Source of the DNA: Blasia pusilla
Taxonomy: Eukaryota; Marchantiophyta; Marchantiopsida; Blasiales
DNA: 64,000 nt
Direction: 5' to 3'
Assembly: GCA_050084515.1 (NCBI GenBank)
Contig: CM114273.1
Location: forward strand, 8,618,001 to 8,682,000
Made by a program: the position numbers and the translations under genes. Positions 32,886-45,021 of this stretch are shown piece by piece (position 1 is the first letter of the stretch; each line of letters begins with the position of its first letter). The notes under the pieces were generated by a model that ran no database searches, was not told the DNA's origin, and saw only the letters and a program-made list of their open reading frames with translations.

Positions 32886-33145
32886 TCAAAGATCTACATC
32901 GCCTTCCGTAATTTCATCTTCAGAAACCACTTCCGTGGAAACATGGATGATAGGGACATTGTTAACATCTCTATTTGCAATCACTAGCTCCTCATCTGTG
33001 AGCTCTATGGCGCCAATAGTGTTTTCTGGTGGTATCCTATGGGGCATGGCTTCTAGGTGATTGAGGCCAATTGAATGGACTTGATATGGGTTTCCACCAT
33101 CATAGATATTTACCGTCATCACCATTTACCATTTACCATATCAGA
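32886..33145 (-). pseudogene. CACTA transposase C-terminal scrap interrupted by tail-like repeat
   Basis: The minus frame 33125-32886 (acidic C-terminus, 'LTDEELVIANRDVNNVPI') follows the DUF4216-like segment after an ataTGGTAAATGGTAAATGG stretch at 33120-33141. That stretch equals LINE tail units. I infer that it interrupts the transposase C-terminal region. Confidence 0.35.
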
Positions 33146-33229
33146 AATCACCCGATGAGATCTAGCCCCTTTCCTCAAAACTACATTCCATCCACTTCCC
33201 TCATTTGCATCTCCACTTGAGATGGGAAC

Positions 33230-36200
33230 ACAAAGGGTTGGTGGTCCACTGGCTCACAAGATCAAAGATTCACCAGTAGGAAGCCTTCAAGATCTCGCTT
33301 CATTGAGGGCATGCGAGAGTCCCAATCTGCCCTCACCCACCTCCCTCTCATTAATATTATAGGTCTTTCTAAAATCCCATAATCAAATGCAAGAATATCA
33401 ACTAGGACTCCCACATATGAATAGGCACAATTTTGGTCCTCCTTCTCTTCATCCAAAAATATGGCTCCAATTCCACTATCATAAGTTGAATATGCATTCC
33501 GTCCACCCTCTCCCTCTACTCAGAGGTGATTTCCATCAGCCTTCATAGACTTATATGATTTTACTTTGGGTTGCAGAGGGGTTGACAAGGCCAATGCCTT
33601 TTCATCCACCTTCCCATCATTCTCCCTAGCATCTTGAAGGATGGCTAGTCGAATCCACTCTTGGAAAGGAATTGATGCCCTCTCCCTTTCATATTTCCTA
33701 GAAGGAAGAAAATAACATCACCAATAAGTAGGGTGGCCTTGAAGATTAGAAAAACCATCAAGATTTAGGATAAATCCTAATTATACTTGGAGAACGAGGT
33801 GACTGATTGAAAATGTACCTATGCCATACAACCATGGCCTCGATATTATGTAAGACATAATGGTGTGCCAAGAGTAGCATCTCTCGAGATAATTGAACTT
33901 TGTGTCCTACACCTTCCAACTCCTCACCTCCAACTCCTTCTTCTTCACCTTCATCCCAAATACGGGTCCTCACATGCTCAAATCTCTTCATATATTCAGT
34001 CAAAAATCCCAATGCTTCATCTTTGACATACCCCTCGGCCATGCATCCCTCCGAACGAGCTTTAGATCTCACATATTTTTTCAAAGTACCCATGGATCTT
34101 TCCATCGGATACATCCATCGGCAAGCTAATGGCCCACATATATCCAATTCTTCGATTACATGGATTAAGAGATGTGTCATCACATCAAAAAAGGATGGTG
34201 GAAAATGCATCTCTAAGAAACATAGGGTTATGGCTGCATCTTGATACAACTATTCATAAGATGTAGGATCATACACTTTACAAGATAATGACCTAAATAT
34301 CTTGCTCAAGCGCATGATAGTAGAGCGGACAAACTACTTCATAAGGCCGCGAAGGGCAAAAGGAAGGCTTTGGTGAATGAGCACATGATAATCATGCGAC
34401 TTCATGTTACACAAATTTTTTTCACCACATGTTTCCTTAACTCCCCATTATACCTTGTCGGCACTTTCAAAGACTCAATCCTAGACAGGAATATGTTGAA
34501 ATCTTGAGGTGATAAAACATAATCACATTGAGGTTTCACTAGTCCTTGAGCCCTACTTGGATGTGGTTCTAACCAAAAGTGAGGTCGAATTCCACAATCT
34601 TCCATATCTCTTCAACACTTCATTGTATCCTTCATATCAAGCAGAGTCTTCACCATGTTCTCACATGTTTTTTTCCACGTGCATAACATCTAATGTATGT
34701 CGAATAAGAAGATGCTAATCTTATGTTAAGGAAAATAGATTCCAGCATGAGAACTAAACTTCACAAAAAACATAATATAAACTTTTGCAAATATAAATGG
34801 ATCAAGTGGATACTCTCCAATTTGGCAAATCAAACAAAAGACTTTGCCTCTTCACCCATTCTCTTGTAAGGATAATTAGGACCATCATCTCGTCCCCCAT
34901 GCTCTTCATATATTCCTTTTTCCTCGGCTCATCTTAGAATGTCATCAGTTGTAACCCTCTGAGGTGCTACTCTAGATTCCCCTAAGCCATTGAATTGGGA
35001 GCCATAAGCTCTTCCTCTCCAAGCATGATCTAATGGAAGGTGTCTACGATGACAACAAAAAATAGGCTTCCCGCATTGCTTAGAGAAGTCTGAATCCACA
35101 TAAGGTCCACATTTTGTACATGCAAGTTATCCAGCATGGCTTTGACCTGAGATTGTGCCATATGCTGGATAATCATTTATAGTCCACAAGATCATGGCTC
35201 TAAACTTGAACTCCATCTCTCCCAAAGGTCTTCGGACGTCAATGAAATCTACACCATTCCACAACTCCTTATACTCATCCACTTAGGAAGCTAGGTATGT
35301 GTTGATATTCTCTCCATTCACACTTTCCTTACTAGGAATGATTAAAGCCAACATGACAAAGAACTTCTTTGTTTGAAGCCAAGGTGGAAGGTTATAGTTC
35401 ACTAATAGGATTGGCCATGTCGACCATGAACTGGCCTTATCGGAATATGGATTCACACCATAAAGTGCTAAACCAAACCTCAAATTTCTACTCTCCATAG
35501 CAAAATTAGGATACAAACGATCGATATGATCCCAAGCCTTGTTGTCTCCTGCATGTCTAACCATGCCATCTTTGCTTTTGTTATCAAAAGACCAAGTCAA
35601 TAACTCTGACAAAGCCGTGCATCTACACATACGCTGCATCCTAGGGAGAATAGGGAAGTGTCTCAAGACCTTTTTTGGTACGAAAGACCTTCCTACTTGC
35701 TTAAACCTAGAATTCCCACACTTTGGACGAAGTTGTAAGAGATTTGAATTTCTGCTCTTCTAGATTTGAGGATTTCAGATCTGAATCTTGCAGAGGCCAT
35801 ATCTTTGAGGTGGAGTGTCATATGAAGATGAGATTTTGAGGAAACATGGAGTGTAAGGAGGCAACTTAGCCCTAAAAATTTCAAGCACAACCGAGTTACA
35901 CACACGAAGTTGTAAGAGATTTGAGTTTCTGCTATTCTAGATTTGAGGGATTTCAGATCTGAATCTTGCAGAGGCCATATCTTTGAGGTGAAGTGTCGTA
36001 TGAAGCTGAGATTTTGAGGCAACGTGGAGTGTAAAGAGGAGCCCTATCCCTCAAAAGTTCAAGCACAACCGGGTATTTTTCTCTTCCAAGTCCCCACGAT
36101 AGAGAACACATCCTCTAGAACATGCATGGATAGAGTTGTAGCTCATACCAAGCTTAGTGATAAGTTTATTTGCTGCATAGTATGATGGCGGCACAAGATT

Positions 36201-36850
36201 ATCAGATGGGAGTACCATATTACGTAAAAGTTTCAAAATCTCATCAAGTGCAATGTTGGGAATGCCGTGGGTAGCACCAATATTGAAAACGAGCATGACA
36301 AAAGTAAGTAAGGATGTCTTAGCTCCGGTGAAGAGAGGCTTGCATGCTGATGTCAGGTCATGGAAATTAGACTCCATACTGGGATCAGATGTGGCATTAG
36401 GATTAAGATTCTCAACCCTTTCCTCTTCAATGATGTCATCCTCATCATGGATCTGATCATACTCTCTGAATATATCATGGAGCATTTGAGGAACATGAAT
36501 GTCAACATCCAAACTAGGATTTTCATGTTGAAAGAAAGTAGGAACATGCTTCGATTTTATGATCTATTCACGTTGCTCCTTCTCATTGCTCTCTTCATGT
36601 GCCAACCACTCCTCGTCTAATAAGTCCCACTCTTCCCTGCTTTTTGGGACTCTACATAGATGAGATCTCCCATTTTTCCTCAAATGCTCTTCCACCTTGC
36701 CCAATCCCAAGGAAGTCCCACCCTTACACTCAGTACAAGGGCATCAAGCCCTCTTCCTTCCCAATGTACGACACTTCGCACATTCCCTTTGCCACAACTT
36801 GTAGTCGTGTGCATGGATTCTATCAGGATGGCTAATATCCATTCGTACAC
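33230..36850 (-). pseudogene. CACTA (En/Spm) transposase, TNP2/DUF4218/DUF4216 type, broken
   Basis: On minus, the N-terminal zinc-binding-like part reads 'CAKCRTLGRKRA', stop, 'CPCTECKGG', then 'KVEEHLRKNGRSHLCRVP' (about 36790-36660). It continues with 'DLTSACKPLFTGAKTSLLTF' and 'NSIHACSRGCVLYRGDLEE' (36512-36073), 'CGNSRFKQVGRSFVPKKVL' and a TNP2 core ('WDHIDRLYPNFAMESRNLRF', 35720-35283). DUF4218 follows ('LCFLEMHFPPSFFDVMTHLL', 'CRWMYPMERSMGTLKKYVRS', 34249-33758) and then DUF4216 ('VGVLVDILAFDYG', 33456-33262). The protein would bind and cut the element ends. Numerous stops, and a 345-bp satellite insertion at 35727-36072, inactivate it. Terminal CACTA inverted repeats were not found. 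Confidence 0.8.
35727..36072 (+). repeat. Two LINE-type 177-bp monomers inserted in the CACTA transposase
   Basis: Markers acgaagttgtaag at 35727 and 35904 are 177 bp apart. The sequence matches the monomers upstream of LINE copies 3 and 5. The transposase reading frame breaks off after 'GDLEEKN' and resumes at 'PKCGNSRF' on the other side. No LINE ORF or tail accompanies the monomers. Confidence 0.8.
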
Positions 36851-38744
36851 AAGTAGTTCTTTGTGGTGTCATGGCCCCTACGTCAAGTTAATAAGAGCAA
36901 AAATAAATAAATGAAACAAACCTGCGTTGGATATTAAATTTTTAGATCACATCCTAACATAAGCATACATAGTACTCTGATTCTTGTTGCATGATTATTT
37001 CATTGCAAATCAGCAACTGCCGTGTAAAGATGAGCGTACCTTCTTATATCAAGATTCTCTCTTCTTTTGAGAATCAAGCCTCCCCTCGATCTGTTTTACC
37101 TATCTGATATAGGCTGAACGCAAACACCTTGCTCACATATCCCACCTTCATAACATAAAAAGGCATACATTGATTGTTATTCTCATATTATTGATCCTAC
37201 CCACTATAGTTGCTTCTTAAGATCTCACGTAGTTATGAACCAGCATAAATCAATGTCAGCATACAAACAATGTAGGATTCTATTTATCTTGTAAAATGTG
37301 AACAGTCTTAATTCATTGGTATAATATAATTCATCTCATGTACAGAAAGGGTTCTATCTGAATCTATGAAAGGTCAAATGGATTGAGTGGTGATTAATTT
37401 TGTTTTCCTTGCTTATGTGTTTTAGGTTGATCAACAATGGGTATATGTATAATGCAAAATGGTATTTTTTTAAATTATATTTCTAAAGGTTCACACTATA
37501 TTTTTAATGGATAAGAATGTATGTTATTAAATTACTTTGGCTCTTACACCCTTTGATTAATATCTACACCATGTGAAATGATGCGATGGCATGTTATTTG
37601 TTTATTGTTAATATTACTATTTCATGAAATCCACCATTTTTAACATGACAATAGACTTGACCTACTATAACATTGAACAACTACAATTTGTACATGCATG
37701 TATACCCATTGAATTAATCATGTAGGTTAGAAGTTCTTTACAATTATTTGAAAAATTTTATATTAAAGATCATAGCCTCATTAGTATGAAAAAATCTAGT
37801 TTAGAAAGGAGCTAAGAGGTCCAAAATTCCAACCTTTGTTAACCATATGGTCTAGCTCACTCATAATTCTTCAACAAAAAACCTAGATGCAAAATTCAAA
37901 AACTCTTGGTTTGGCCTAAATATTGTTACCAGTGTCAAGTCCCACTTCAAATCACAAAATTGGCTTCAAACAAGCAGGCCTACCAAGCTGCTCTACTCCA
38001 ACCCCACCAAATAGGGCCACAACAAAAATGAGCGCAACAAGGGCAAAGTCTACCACTCAGGTTCTCCCTACAAAAGCATGTCGCCATGCATATCCTCTCT
38101 CCAGGTAGTCTCCCCATCCTCGTAGATGAGTACTCAAATCTGACACTACATACTTTTCCAGAATAGGAAATAGTAGCATGGATAAGAACCAATGCCTTCC
38201 TCAGACTTGGTGAGGAATCCTCACCAAGAACTATGCCATCTGAATCATGGCAAAGATGAACGGTAATGATATCTGCAACACCCATCATCAGCCACAGAAT
38301 GATGGAATAACGATCCTCATGCCTACATACAAAATCGGAGAAGGTAACATATAGATGCCGCGCCTTCGTATGAAAGCGCCAATTCTATACTCGTTCATGC
38401 CAAGTCCAATACCAATAGTGGCGTGCATGTAAGCTACATATCATGACTTGCATCTCAGTAGGGAGACGTTGGATGTGTTGGACCAGCATGCGCACTCTTT
38501 GGTTACCACGTAAGTACTCGTAGAGTTCAATACCTAGATAAGGTGTTGGCTGGCCATGTGGGTTCATCCTTCACACAAAAAGCAAATCCCTTTGAATAAT
38601 ACCTTCACTCCTTAGGAAATCTGGATGGCCAAATGACTTGTCCACTTCACAACAGTCACTCTAGATCTTCTCTCCTTCAATAACCTATCAGATAGCGTAC
38701 AATCAATGGTTCAGGATCTGTTTTTCATGGTTCTCTTAGAACAT
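36851..38744. other. Intergenic; unassigned minus frames at 37980-38567
   Basis: 36900-37900 is AT-rich without features. Minus frames 38567-38385 and 38288-37980 are each open, but I recognise neither. They could be exons of the neighbouring DNA transposon. Confidence 0.3.
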
Positions 38745-39795
38745 TTGAGATTTGAGTTTCTACTCTTCAAGATTTCACGATTTCACATCTGAATCTTGCG
38801 GAGGCCATATCTTTGAGGTGGAGTGTCCTATGAAGCTGAGATTTTGAGGCAAGGCGGAATGTGAGGTGGAGCCCTAGCCTTGAAATTGCAAGCACAACCG
38901 AGTTACACAGGCAAAGTTGTGAGAGATTTGAGTTTCTGCTCTTCTGGATTTCAGGATTTCAAATCCTAATCTTGCGGAGGCCATATCTTTGAGATGAAGT
39001 GTCATATGAAGCTGATATTTTGAGGCAAGGCGGAGTGTAAGGAGATGTTTTAGTTCTCAAAATTACAAGTACAACCAATGACATAGACGAAGTTGTGAGG
39101 GATTTGAGTTTCTGCTCTTCTAGATTTCACGATTTCAGATCTAAATCTTACGGAGGCTATATCTTTGTGGTGAAGTGTTATATGAAACTGAGATTTTCAG
39201 GAAACTTGAAATGTAAAAATTTGCCCTAGTACTCAAAATTTCAAGTACAAGTGAGTTATATAGACGAAGTTGTGAGAGATTTGAGTTTCTGTTCTTCTAG
39301 ATTTTAGGATTTCAGATTTGAATCTTGCAGAAGCCATATCTTTAAGGTTGATTGTCATATGGAGCTGAAATTTTGCGAAAACGTGAAATGTAAGGAGATG
39401 CTCTATCCCTCAAAATCACAAGCACAACCAAGTTACAAACATGAAGTTGTGAGAGATTTGAATTTCTGCTCTTCTAGATTTTAGGATTTCAGATGTGAAT
39501 CTTGCAGAGGCCATATCTTTGAGGTGGATTGTCATATAAAGCTGATATTTTTAGAAAATGTGAAGTGTAAAAAGATGCCATAGCCCTAAAAATTTCAAGT
39601 ATAACCAAGTTACAGAGACGAAGTTGTAAGATATTTGAGGTTTTGCTCTTCTATATTTCAAGATTTCAGATCTGAATCTTGCGGAGGCCATATCTTTGAG
39701 GTGGATTTTCATATGAAGTTGAGCTTTTGAAAGAACGTGGAATGTCAAGAGGCGCCCTAGTCCCAAAAATTTCAAGTACAACCAAATTCTAGAGC
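38745..39795 (+). repeat. Array of about six 176-177-bp monomers, 5' end of LINE copy 5
   Basis: The marker gagatttgagtttct recurs at about 38747, 38923, 39100, 39277, 39453 and 39630. Monomers are more diverged from each other than in copy 3, in line with an older insertion. They point the same way relative to the ORFs as in copy 3, which makes them part of the element and not a chance neighbour. Confidence 0.85.
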
Positions 39796-39887
39796 AGAAG
39801 TTGTGTGGTTTAGGAGATTCGGTTATACTTTATTTGAGGTCGTGCAATATCTGGGATGTAGTGAAGTCGACTACATGATGACTACTC

Positions 39888-40633
39888 AAGACAAAATCTT
39901 GAATCTAGTGCAAGCAGTCTTGCATGAATTGAAAGAGATATGACAAGAATTCAAGGTACAAACTTCTCAATTAAACCTTGCACATATTCAAATCCGAGAG
40001 TTAAAGGCAACGCAAGACGTTTTGAAGAAAGTGTTGAAAGATAGTTCTAGTGTGATGCTCGATCTTTCCCAATCTGTTGCAGATGTTCAAGAGAAGGCAT
40101 CATCATTAGCGACTCCTCCCAATAGTGCAGGATTGCATGAGGTTGTTGAAACTGTAGAAGTGAAAATGAAATCTTTTGCTGAAGCTACAAAGGTTGCTCA
40201 TATCTCTTTCTGTCAAGAGCAAGAGATAGAAAAAGAAAACCAATTTGCCCATAGAAAGAATGTGAGAATCTCAAGTTTGCCAGAAACAGAGAGCGAAGAG
40301 ATGAAGAGTGTTGTCACCAAGTTCTTGGTTGATACACTTCATGTTCATAACCCAAACTTGGCTCAAGCTTTCCATACTGGGAAAACGGGAACACAACCTC
40401 GTGCCATTCTAGTTAAGTTTGTTGATTAAACTCAACGTGATACTGCCATGGCTAACAAAGCTATTCTCAAAGGACGGAGGATATGGTTGGATCCTGATCT
40501 TACACCTCTACAAGTCGAACCTAGAAGAAAAGAGCTTGCAAAGGTCAAAGAGGCTCAAGAAGTAGGTTTTATCGCTTATCTACGCGATGGTCGAGCAATT
40601 GTTACCCACATAAAAAGAGAGTTATCAACCTAG
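39888..40633 (+). pseudogene. LINE ORF1 (copy 5)
   Basis: The frame is collinear with ORF1 of copy 3: a helical N-terminus, 'KNVRISSLPETESEEMKSV', 'FLVDTLHVHNPNLAQAF', and a basic C-terminus ending 'HIKRELST'. Stops are TGA at codon 22 (39951-39953), shared with copy 3, and a CAA-to-TAA change near 40426. The second stop is private to this copy. Confidence 0.75.
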
Positions 40634-40657
40634 CAATCCAAGAAGCTGAGAGTGTTG

Positions 40658-43600
40658 ATGTGGAATATACGAGGCCTTTCAACAACCAAGTATGTGAGTG
40701 CTCTACTAATTTGGGAGATGACGGACAGCATCAATACTATGGAGACTTGGGAACATGAGAGCCATACTATTGCAGAGATGCAAGGGTTTACTTTGGTGGG
40801 GTAGACATGGAACCAAAGAAGGCAACGAGCATGAAGGGGTTATGGCGGTATTGTTACTTTCATCAGATCTCAATTTCTACCTCTCATACATCTAGAAGAT
40901 CAAGATATCGGGGGCCAATATCATTGGCTACGTCTTGGTTTGGTTGGGGGATCTTATTGATATTTGGCAATTTTTTATTTTACACCATTGTCCATGCTTA
41001 TCTACTCAACACGCACTTACAATCGAAGTCAACCGTTCCATCAACTTATTGGGGATGTTCTCAAATATCAAAGCAAAGGTGAAGTCTTTCTAGTTGGGGA
41101 TTTCAATGCTCGCACACGTACTGCTCAATTTACCCAATTCAGCGATTCCTTGACTTCTCCTCTTCTCGAAGAACATGAGGATGGTTTGTGGTCTAGAATC
41201 TCTTCAGATCTTTCTACAAATCCTTTGACAGAGCATTTTTGAACTTTCAGAGCCACTTGTAATTTGAAAGTTCGTAATGGAACCTCTCATTTTCCCAACT
41301 CTCACTCCAATACGTGTTTCTCCTCTACCGGCGCTAGCACCATCGATTATCTTCTATCCTCGCCCGCTAATAGCTCTCTTATCTCTACATTTGATATTCT
41401 AGAACCTCATCCTAAATCAGATCACGCACCTCTTTTGTTTACTCTCTTACTTTCAAAGGCAATTCCTCTCTCGACATGTCAATCTATTTTAGTGTCTCCC
41501 AAGTTTTGCTTAGATCATGGTAAAAAAGATCTTTATACGCTACATTTACAAGAACTCTTGACTCACATTTTATGGAGCTCAGATCCACACACGGCAAGTT
41601 TGCAACTAACCGAATTGCTCAAAAATACTGCATCTAAGTTCTTTTCGCGCCACAGGGATAGAAGTGCTAGGAGACTTCCTTGTAATGGGTGGTTTGACTC
41701 TGAATGCAAGCAAGCAAGGGCACGATCACTTGATAAATGTTTGGATATCCAAAGTCGGCTTATTATGACGAGCCTTTATAAATACTTGGTGAAATCTAAG
41801 AAACGAGCTTTCTTGCGGTGGAAGCAAGAGTCCTTGACAAGGGAGCTGCATGAGGACCCCAAATCATTTTGGAGACGATTAGTAGTACGGTCTTCAAAAT
41901 CTACTCTTGATCCCAAGTCTTTGATATCTTTTGCTGAAAATCACTATTTCTTCCTCGATGCTACATCTATGCCACGTTGTGAAGGAATACCTGGCTTATT
42001 CTCTGAAGCAGAGGTGATGACTCAACTAAGAAGCTTAGCGAATGGTAAATGTGAGGATTTGGATGGTCTTTCTATTGAACTTTTCAAGTGGGGAGGAGAT
42101 TGTATTGGACCGATCCTCATCAAAGTATTGGGTGATGCTACTATCTATGGTTTTCCTTCAACCTCGTCGCTACGGGAGATTGTTCCTATTCACAAATCAG
42201 GAAGGAAGGACTTGGTGACAAACTATCGCACTATCATGGTGGGTAGTGTTTTTGCCAAGTTATTTGGGAAATTGGTGTAGTCAAAGTTGAGCCCATGGAC
42301 AGAGTCTTTCCAAAAGAGAGCACGGGTCCAATCTGGTTTTCACCCAACATACAACACCATCGACCATATCTTGGCCTTGCGTGTTCTATGGGAGAAATCT
42401 AAGGAAATGGAAAAGCTTTGTTTTGCGGTTTCATCGATTTCAAGAAAACTTTTGATATTGTACCTCGTAAGCTCTTATGGGATAGACTTCAAGCCATTGG
42501 AGTACCACCAAATCTCCTAGGAGCCATGGCCACGTTATACCATTCCGTTTAGGCCAAGATCAAAGGACTTTATCATCAAAACTCTATTGTATGCAGATGA
42601 TATCATATTACTTGCACGTGATGGCATCAGTTTACAAAAAAACCTTGACACTTTGGCAAGGTTTTGTACCCAGAATCAGATGGAAGTTAATATGGAGAAG
42701 TCTAAAGTCATTATAGTGGGTACTAGATCCAAGTTCTCGTTCTTTTACAAAGCTCTAAAATTAGAACAAGTGAAGAGTTACAAATATCTAGGCATCGATT
42801 TCTCTCATGACTATAGTTTGGCACTTTGTGTGCAAAAGAGAGTATAAGTTGGTTACAAAGCTCTATATTCATTTTTAAACCGGTGTAAAAGAGCGCATCT
42901 TGTGAGTTGGGGTCTTAGGAAATTCTTATTTAGGAGCTTAGTGTTGCCGGTGGTCTTATATGGGACCCAAGTTTGGGGCCCTAATTGTAAGAAGACAAGT
43001 TGGGAGCGCGTGGAGAGGGTGCAAAAGATCTTTTTACAAGAAGAATTGGATGTAAGAAACCAAACTCGTATGCTATTCTTCTTGCGGAAATAGGTTGTCT
43101 TCCTCTAAAGGCTGAAGCTCTTTACTTGACCATCACTTACATCGTAAGGGTGAGATCTCTTGATGTTTCTTGCCTCCTCATCAAGCTTTGCGAGCCACAC
43201 GTTCCATAGGGTGGATGGCGGATGTGATGACTTGGTCTTCAAAGTGGAATGTGGCGGAACGCGATTGGGACTTGAAACCGATGGCACTCCTCGAGCATCT
43301 ACAGAAGCAATTTCTCAATATTATTTGGAGTAGCCCGGGCACCAAAATGGAGCTTTATCAACTTCATGTTAATCTTATGCTTGTATATTGTGAACAAGGA
43401 TACCTACATGCGGGGATCTCCACGTTCTTACGTCATATTATCGCACGACATAGAATTGGGTCTCATAGGCTAGGAATTGAGGAAGGACGATGGTTTAGTA
43501 TTGATAGAAGTGAACCAATTTGTAGGTTATGTGATGGAGAAAATATTGAGGATGAAGAGCATATGTTTGTTACCTTTCCAAGGTATGAAGAGATTGGACT

Positions 43601-43718
43601 AGCTCATAAAATAGATATGAAGAATTTCTATTCTTTACTACAGCTAGTGCCTTATGATTTAGGTTGTTATATTAGGGACGTCATTATTCATTGCTCAAGT
43701 GCTCTAGGCAGTAGCTAG
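40658..43718 (+). pseudogene. LINE ORF2 (copy 5), many frame breaks
   Basis: Endonuclease pieces lie at 40658-41250 and 41264-42280 ('NARTRTAQFTQ', 'SDHAPLLFTLLL'). The RT covers about 42050-42850 with 'YADDIILLARDGIS' at 42588. The C-terminal part at 42902-43718 has a CRLCDGENIEDEEHMFVTF module in which the late Cys is Phe. Breaks include TAG for GAG near 42280, an indel near 42410, the deletion near 42560 and TAA near 42845. It is not functional. Confidence 0.8.
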
Positions 43719-43834
43719 GAGAAGGTCTTTAGGATATTTTTTCGGGTCAGTGAATGAATGACTTGTAATGTGTTTTTCAGCCTTTTGACCCTTTGGGTCC
43801 TACGGGCTTGATCCATTTACCATTTACCATTTAC

Positions 43835-44169
43835 ATTGTGAATTGCAACCAAGTAGAATTATCTAAAGCAACCAGCTACTAGTTTTGGTGAATCTTTAAA
43901 CTTTTGAAGTGACATATTTTAGCTTTAAATCAACGCACTAATCCATATTTGAGATCACTACTGCATCTGCATACAACTATAGTAGTATAAGCATTCTACT
44001 AGTTCAGGAGTATAACAACTCATTTGAGCTAGCATCTCCTCTAGTTCATGAATGTAGATCCTAAACCATTATGATACAAACTCAAGTGCCAAATTACCAA
44101 CAAACTTTCTTGCAAACATGAAAATTTTGATTCATCCTTGCTCCATGGGAAGCTCTATGTTATTTCCAT
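43835..44169. other. Intergenic, nothing recognised
   Basis: AT-rich sequence with no open frame or repeat that I can assign. Confidence 0.3.
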
Positions 44170-44315
44170 GAAGTTGGGATCCGTCAACACGGTGAATTAG
44201 CTTACACAAATAGAGCACAAGCCTATATGCGGCTCCAACAATGTGACAAAGTGCTTGATGATGCACACAAAGCTCTTCTGCTCGATCCTACGCAACGAAT
44301 TTTTGCTCATCAAAG
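44170..44315 (+). pseudogene. TPR-domain gene exon, isolated
   Basis: The frame 'GELAYTNRAQAYMRLQQ' followed by 'CDKVLDDAHKALLLDPTQ' is a canonical tetratricopeptide unit (Ala-Tyr-Asn-Arg-Ala ... Leu ... Ala ... Ala-Leu ... Asp-Pro). It resembles the TPR of co-chaperone-type proteins. It ends with caaag|gtgaag, a good 5' splice donor, so this looks like one exon cut from its gene. No flanking exons are visible within a kilobase. TPR units bind partner proteins. On its own this is probably a pseudogene fragment or a transposon-captured exon. Confidence 0.55.
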
Positions 44316-44525
44316 GTGAAGCTATGGCCTCCTCCACAAAATGACTACCTTCTTCTCTTCTATCCCTCCCTCCATCCACTGCCCATTGACACAATCTAAC
44401 CTGACTGAATGGTCAAAAGGCTACGATATGATAGTTGATATGTTTAGTCATACACTTGGCCGTGCCTATACTCACACTATATGAGAATGCCTCTCCTCTC
44501 ATATGTTACAATAAGCACTACTCCA

Positions 44526-44625
44526 AAAGTCTCACATCCGACTCAATTAGAACGATAAAGAGAAGATTAGCACGGCCCTATGCAAGGATAGGACGTAGAT
44601 ACTTAGAAATAAATATAAACCATGG
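44526..44625 (+). pseudogene. U6 snRNA pseudogene
   Basis: The core gaacgataaagagaagatta and then gcacggcccta-tgcaaggat matches the central part of plant U6 snRNA, including the AGAGAAGATTAGCA block that pairs with U4 and the 5' splice site. The 5' stem and the 3' end with its T-run are eroded, and one base is changed in the conserved ACAGAGA box (taaagaga for tacagaga). No U6 promoter with correct spacing is seen. A dead retrocopy or relic is the likeliest reading. Confidence 0.75.
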
Positions 44626-45021
44626 GTGTGCGTGACCCTTTCAGCTTTACAACTCTAAAGGCTCAATTCACCACACATTCCAAATACCTCTTCTAACTAG
44701 GATGCATCTAACCAGCCAAGCTCATTAGAGTTCGATATCTCTAGGTGATTGAGAAATATGAGACGATGAGAAGATGGTTGTGGGAAAAGTGACATCATAT
44801 GTGGTAGATCTGTCAAGTGTAGTCTCGGGAGCTCAATGCAGCCATTACAAGACAGACACAGTCGTGATTGAGGATACAAGGACCTGAACCTTTATCATCG
44901 GCTTATATGGAAATCATAGTACGAGGACTAGTGGCAAGAGAACATGCCTATTGTGGTATCATTGGTTACAAGCACATGCACATTCTCGATCATAATAACT
45001 GTAATGGCTTGCAATGGCTTG

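Larger units (their letters stand above)
38745..43834 (+). mobile_element. LINE copy 5, full length, older and more degraded
   Basis: This copy has the same plan as copy 3: six monomers (38745-39795), ORF1 from 39888, ORF2 from 40658, the family 3' UTR, and a tail of TTTACCA units ending at about 43834. Many stops and indels occur. An internal stretch of about 130 bp around 42560 (between the region before 'VIQGC' and the YADD core) is deleted relative to copies 3 and 4. It shares diagnostic codons with copy 1. Confidence 0.88.
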
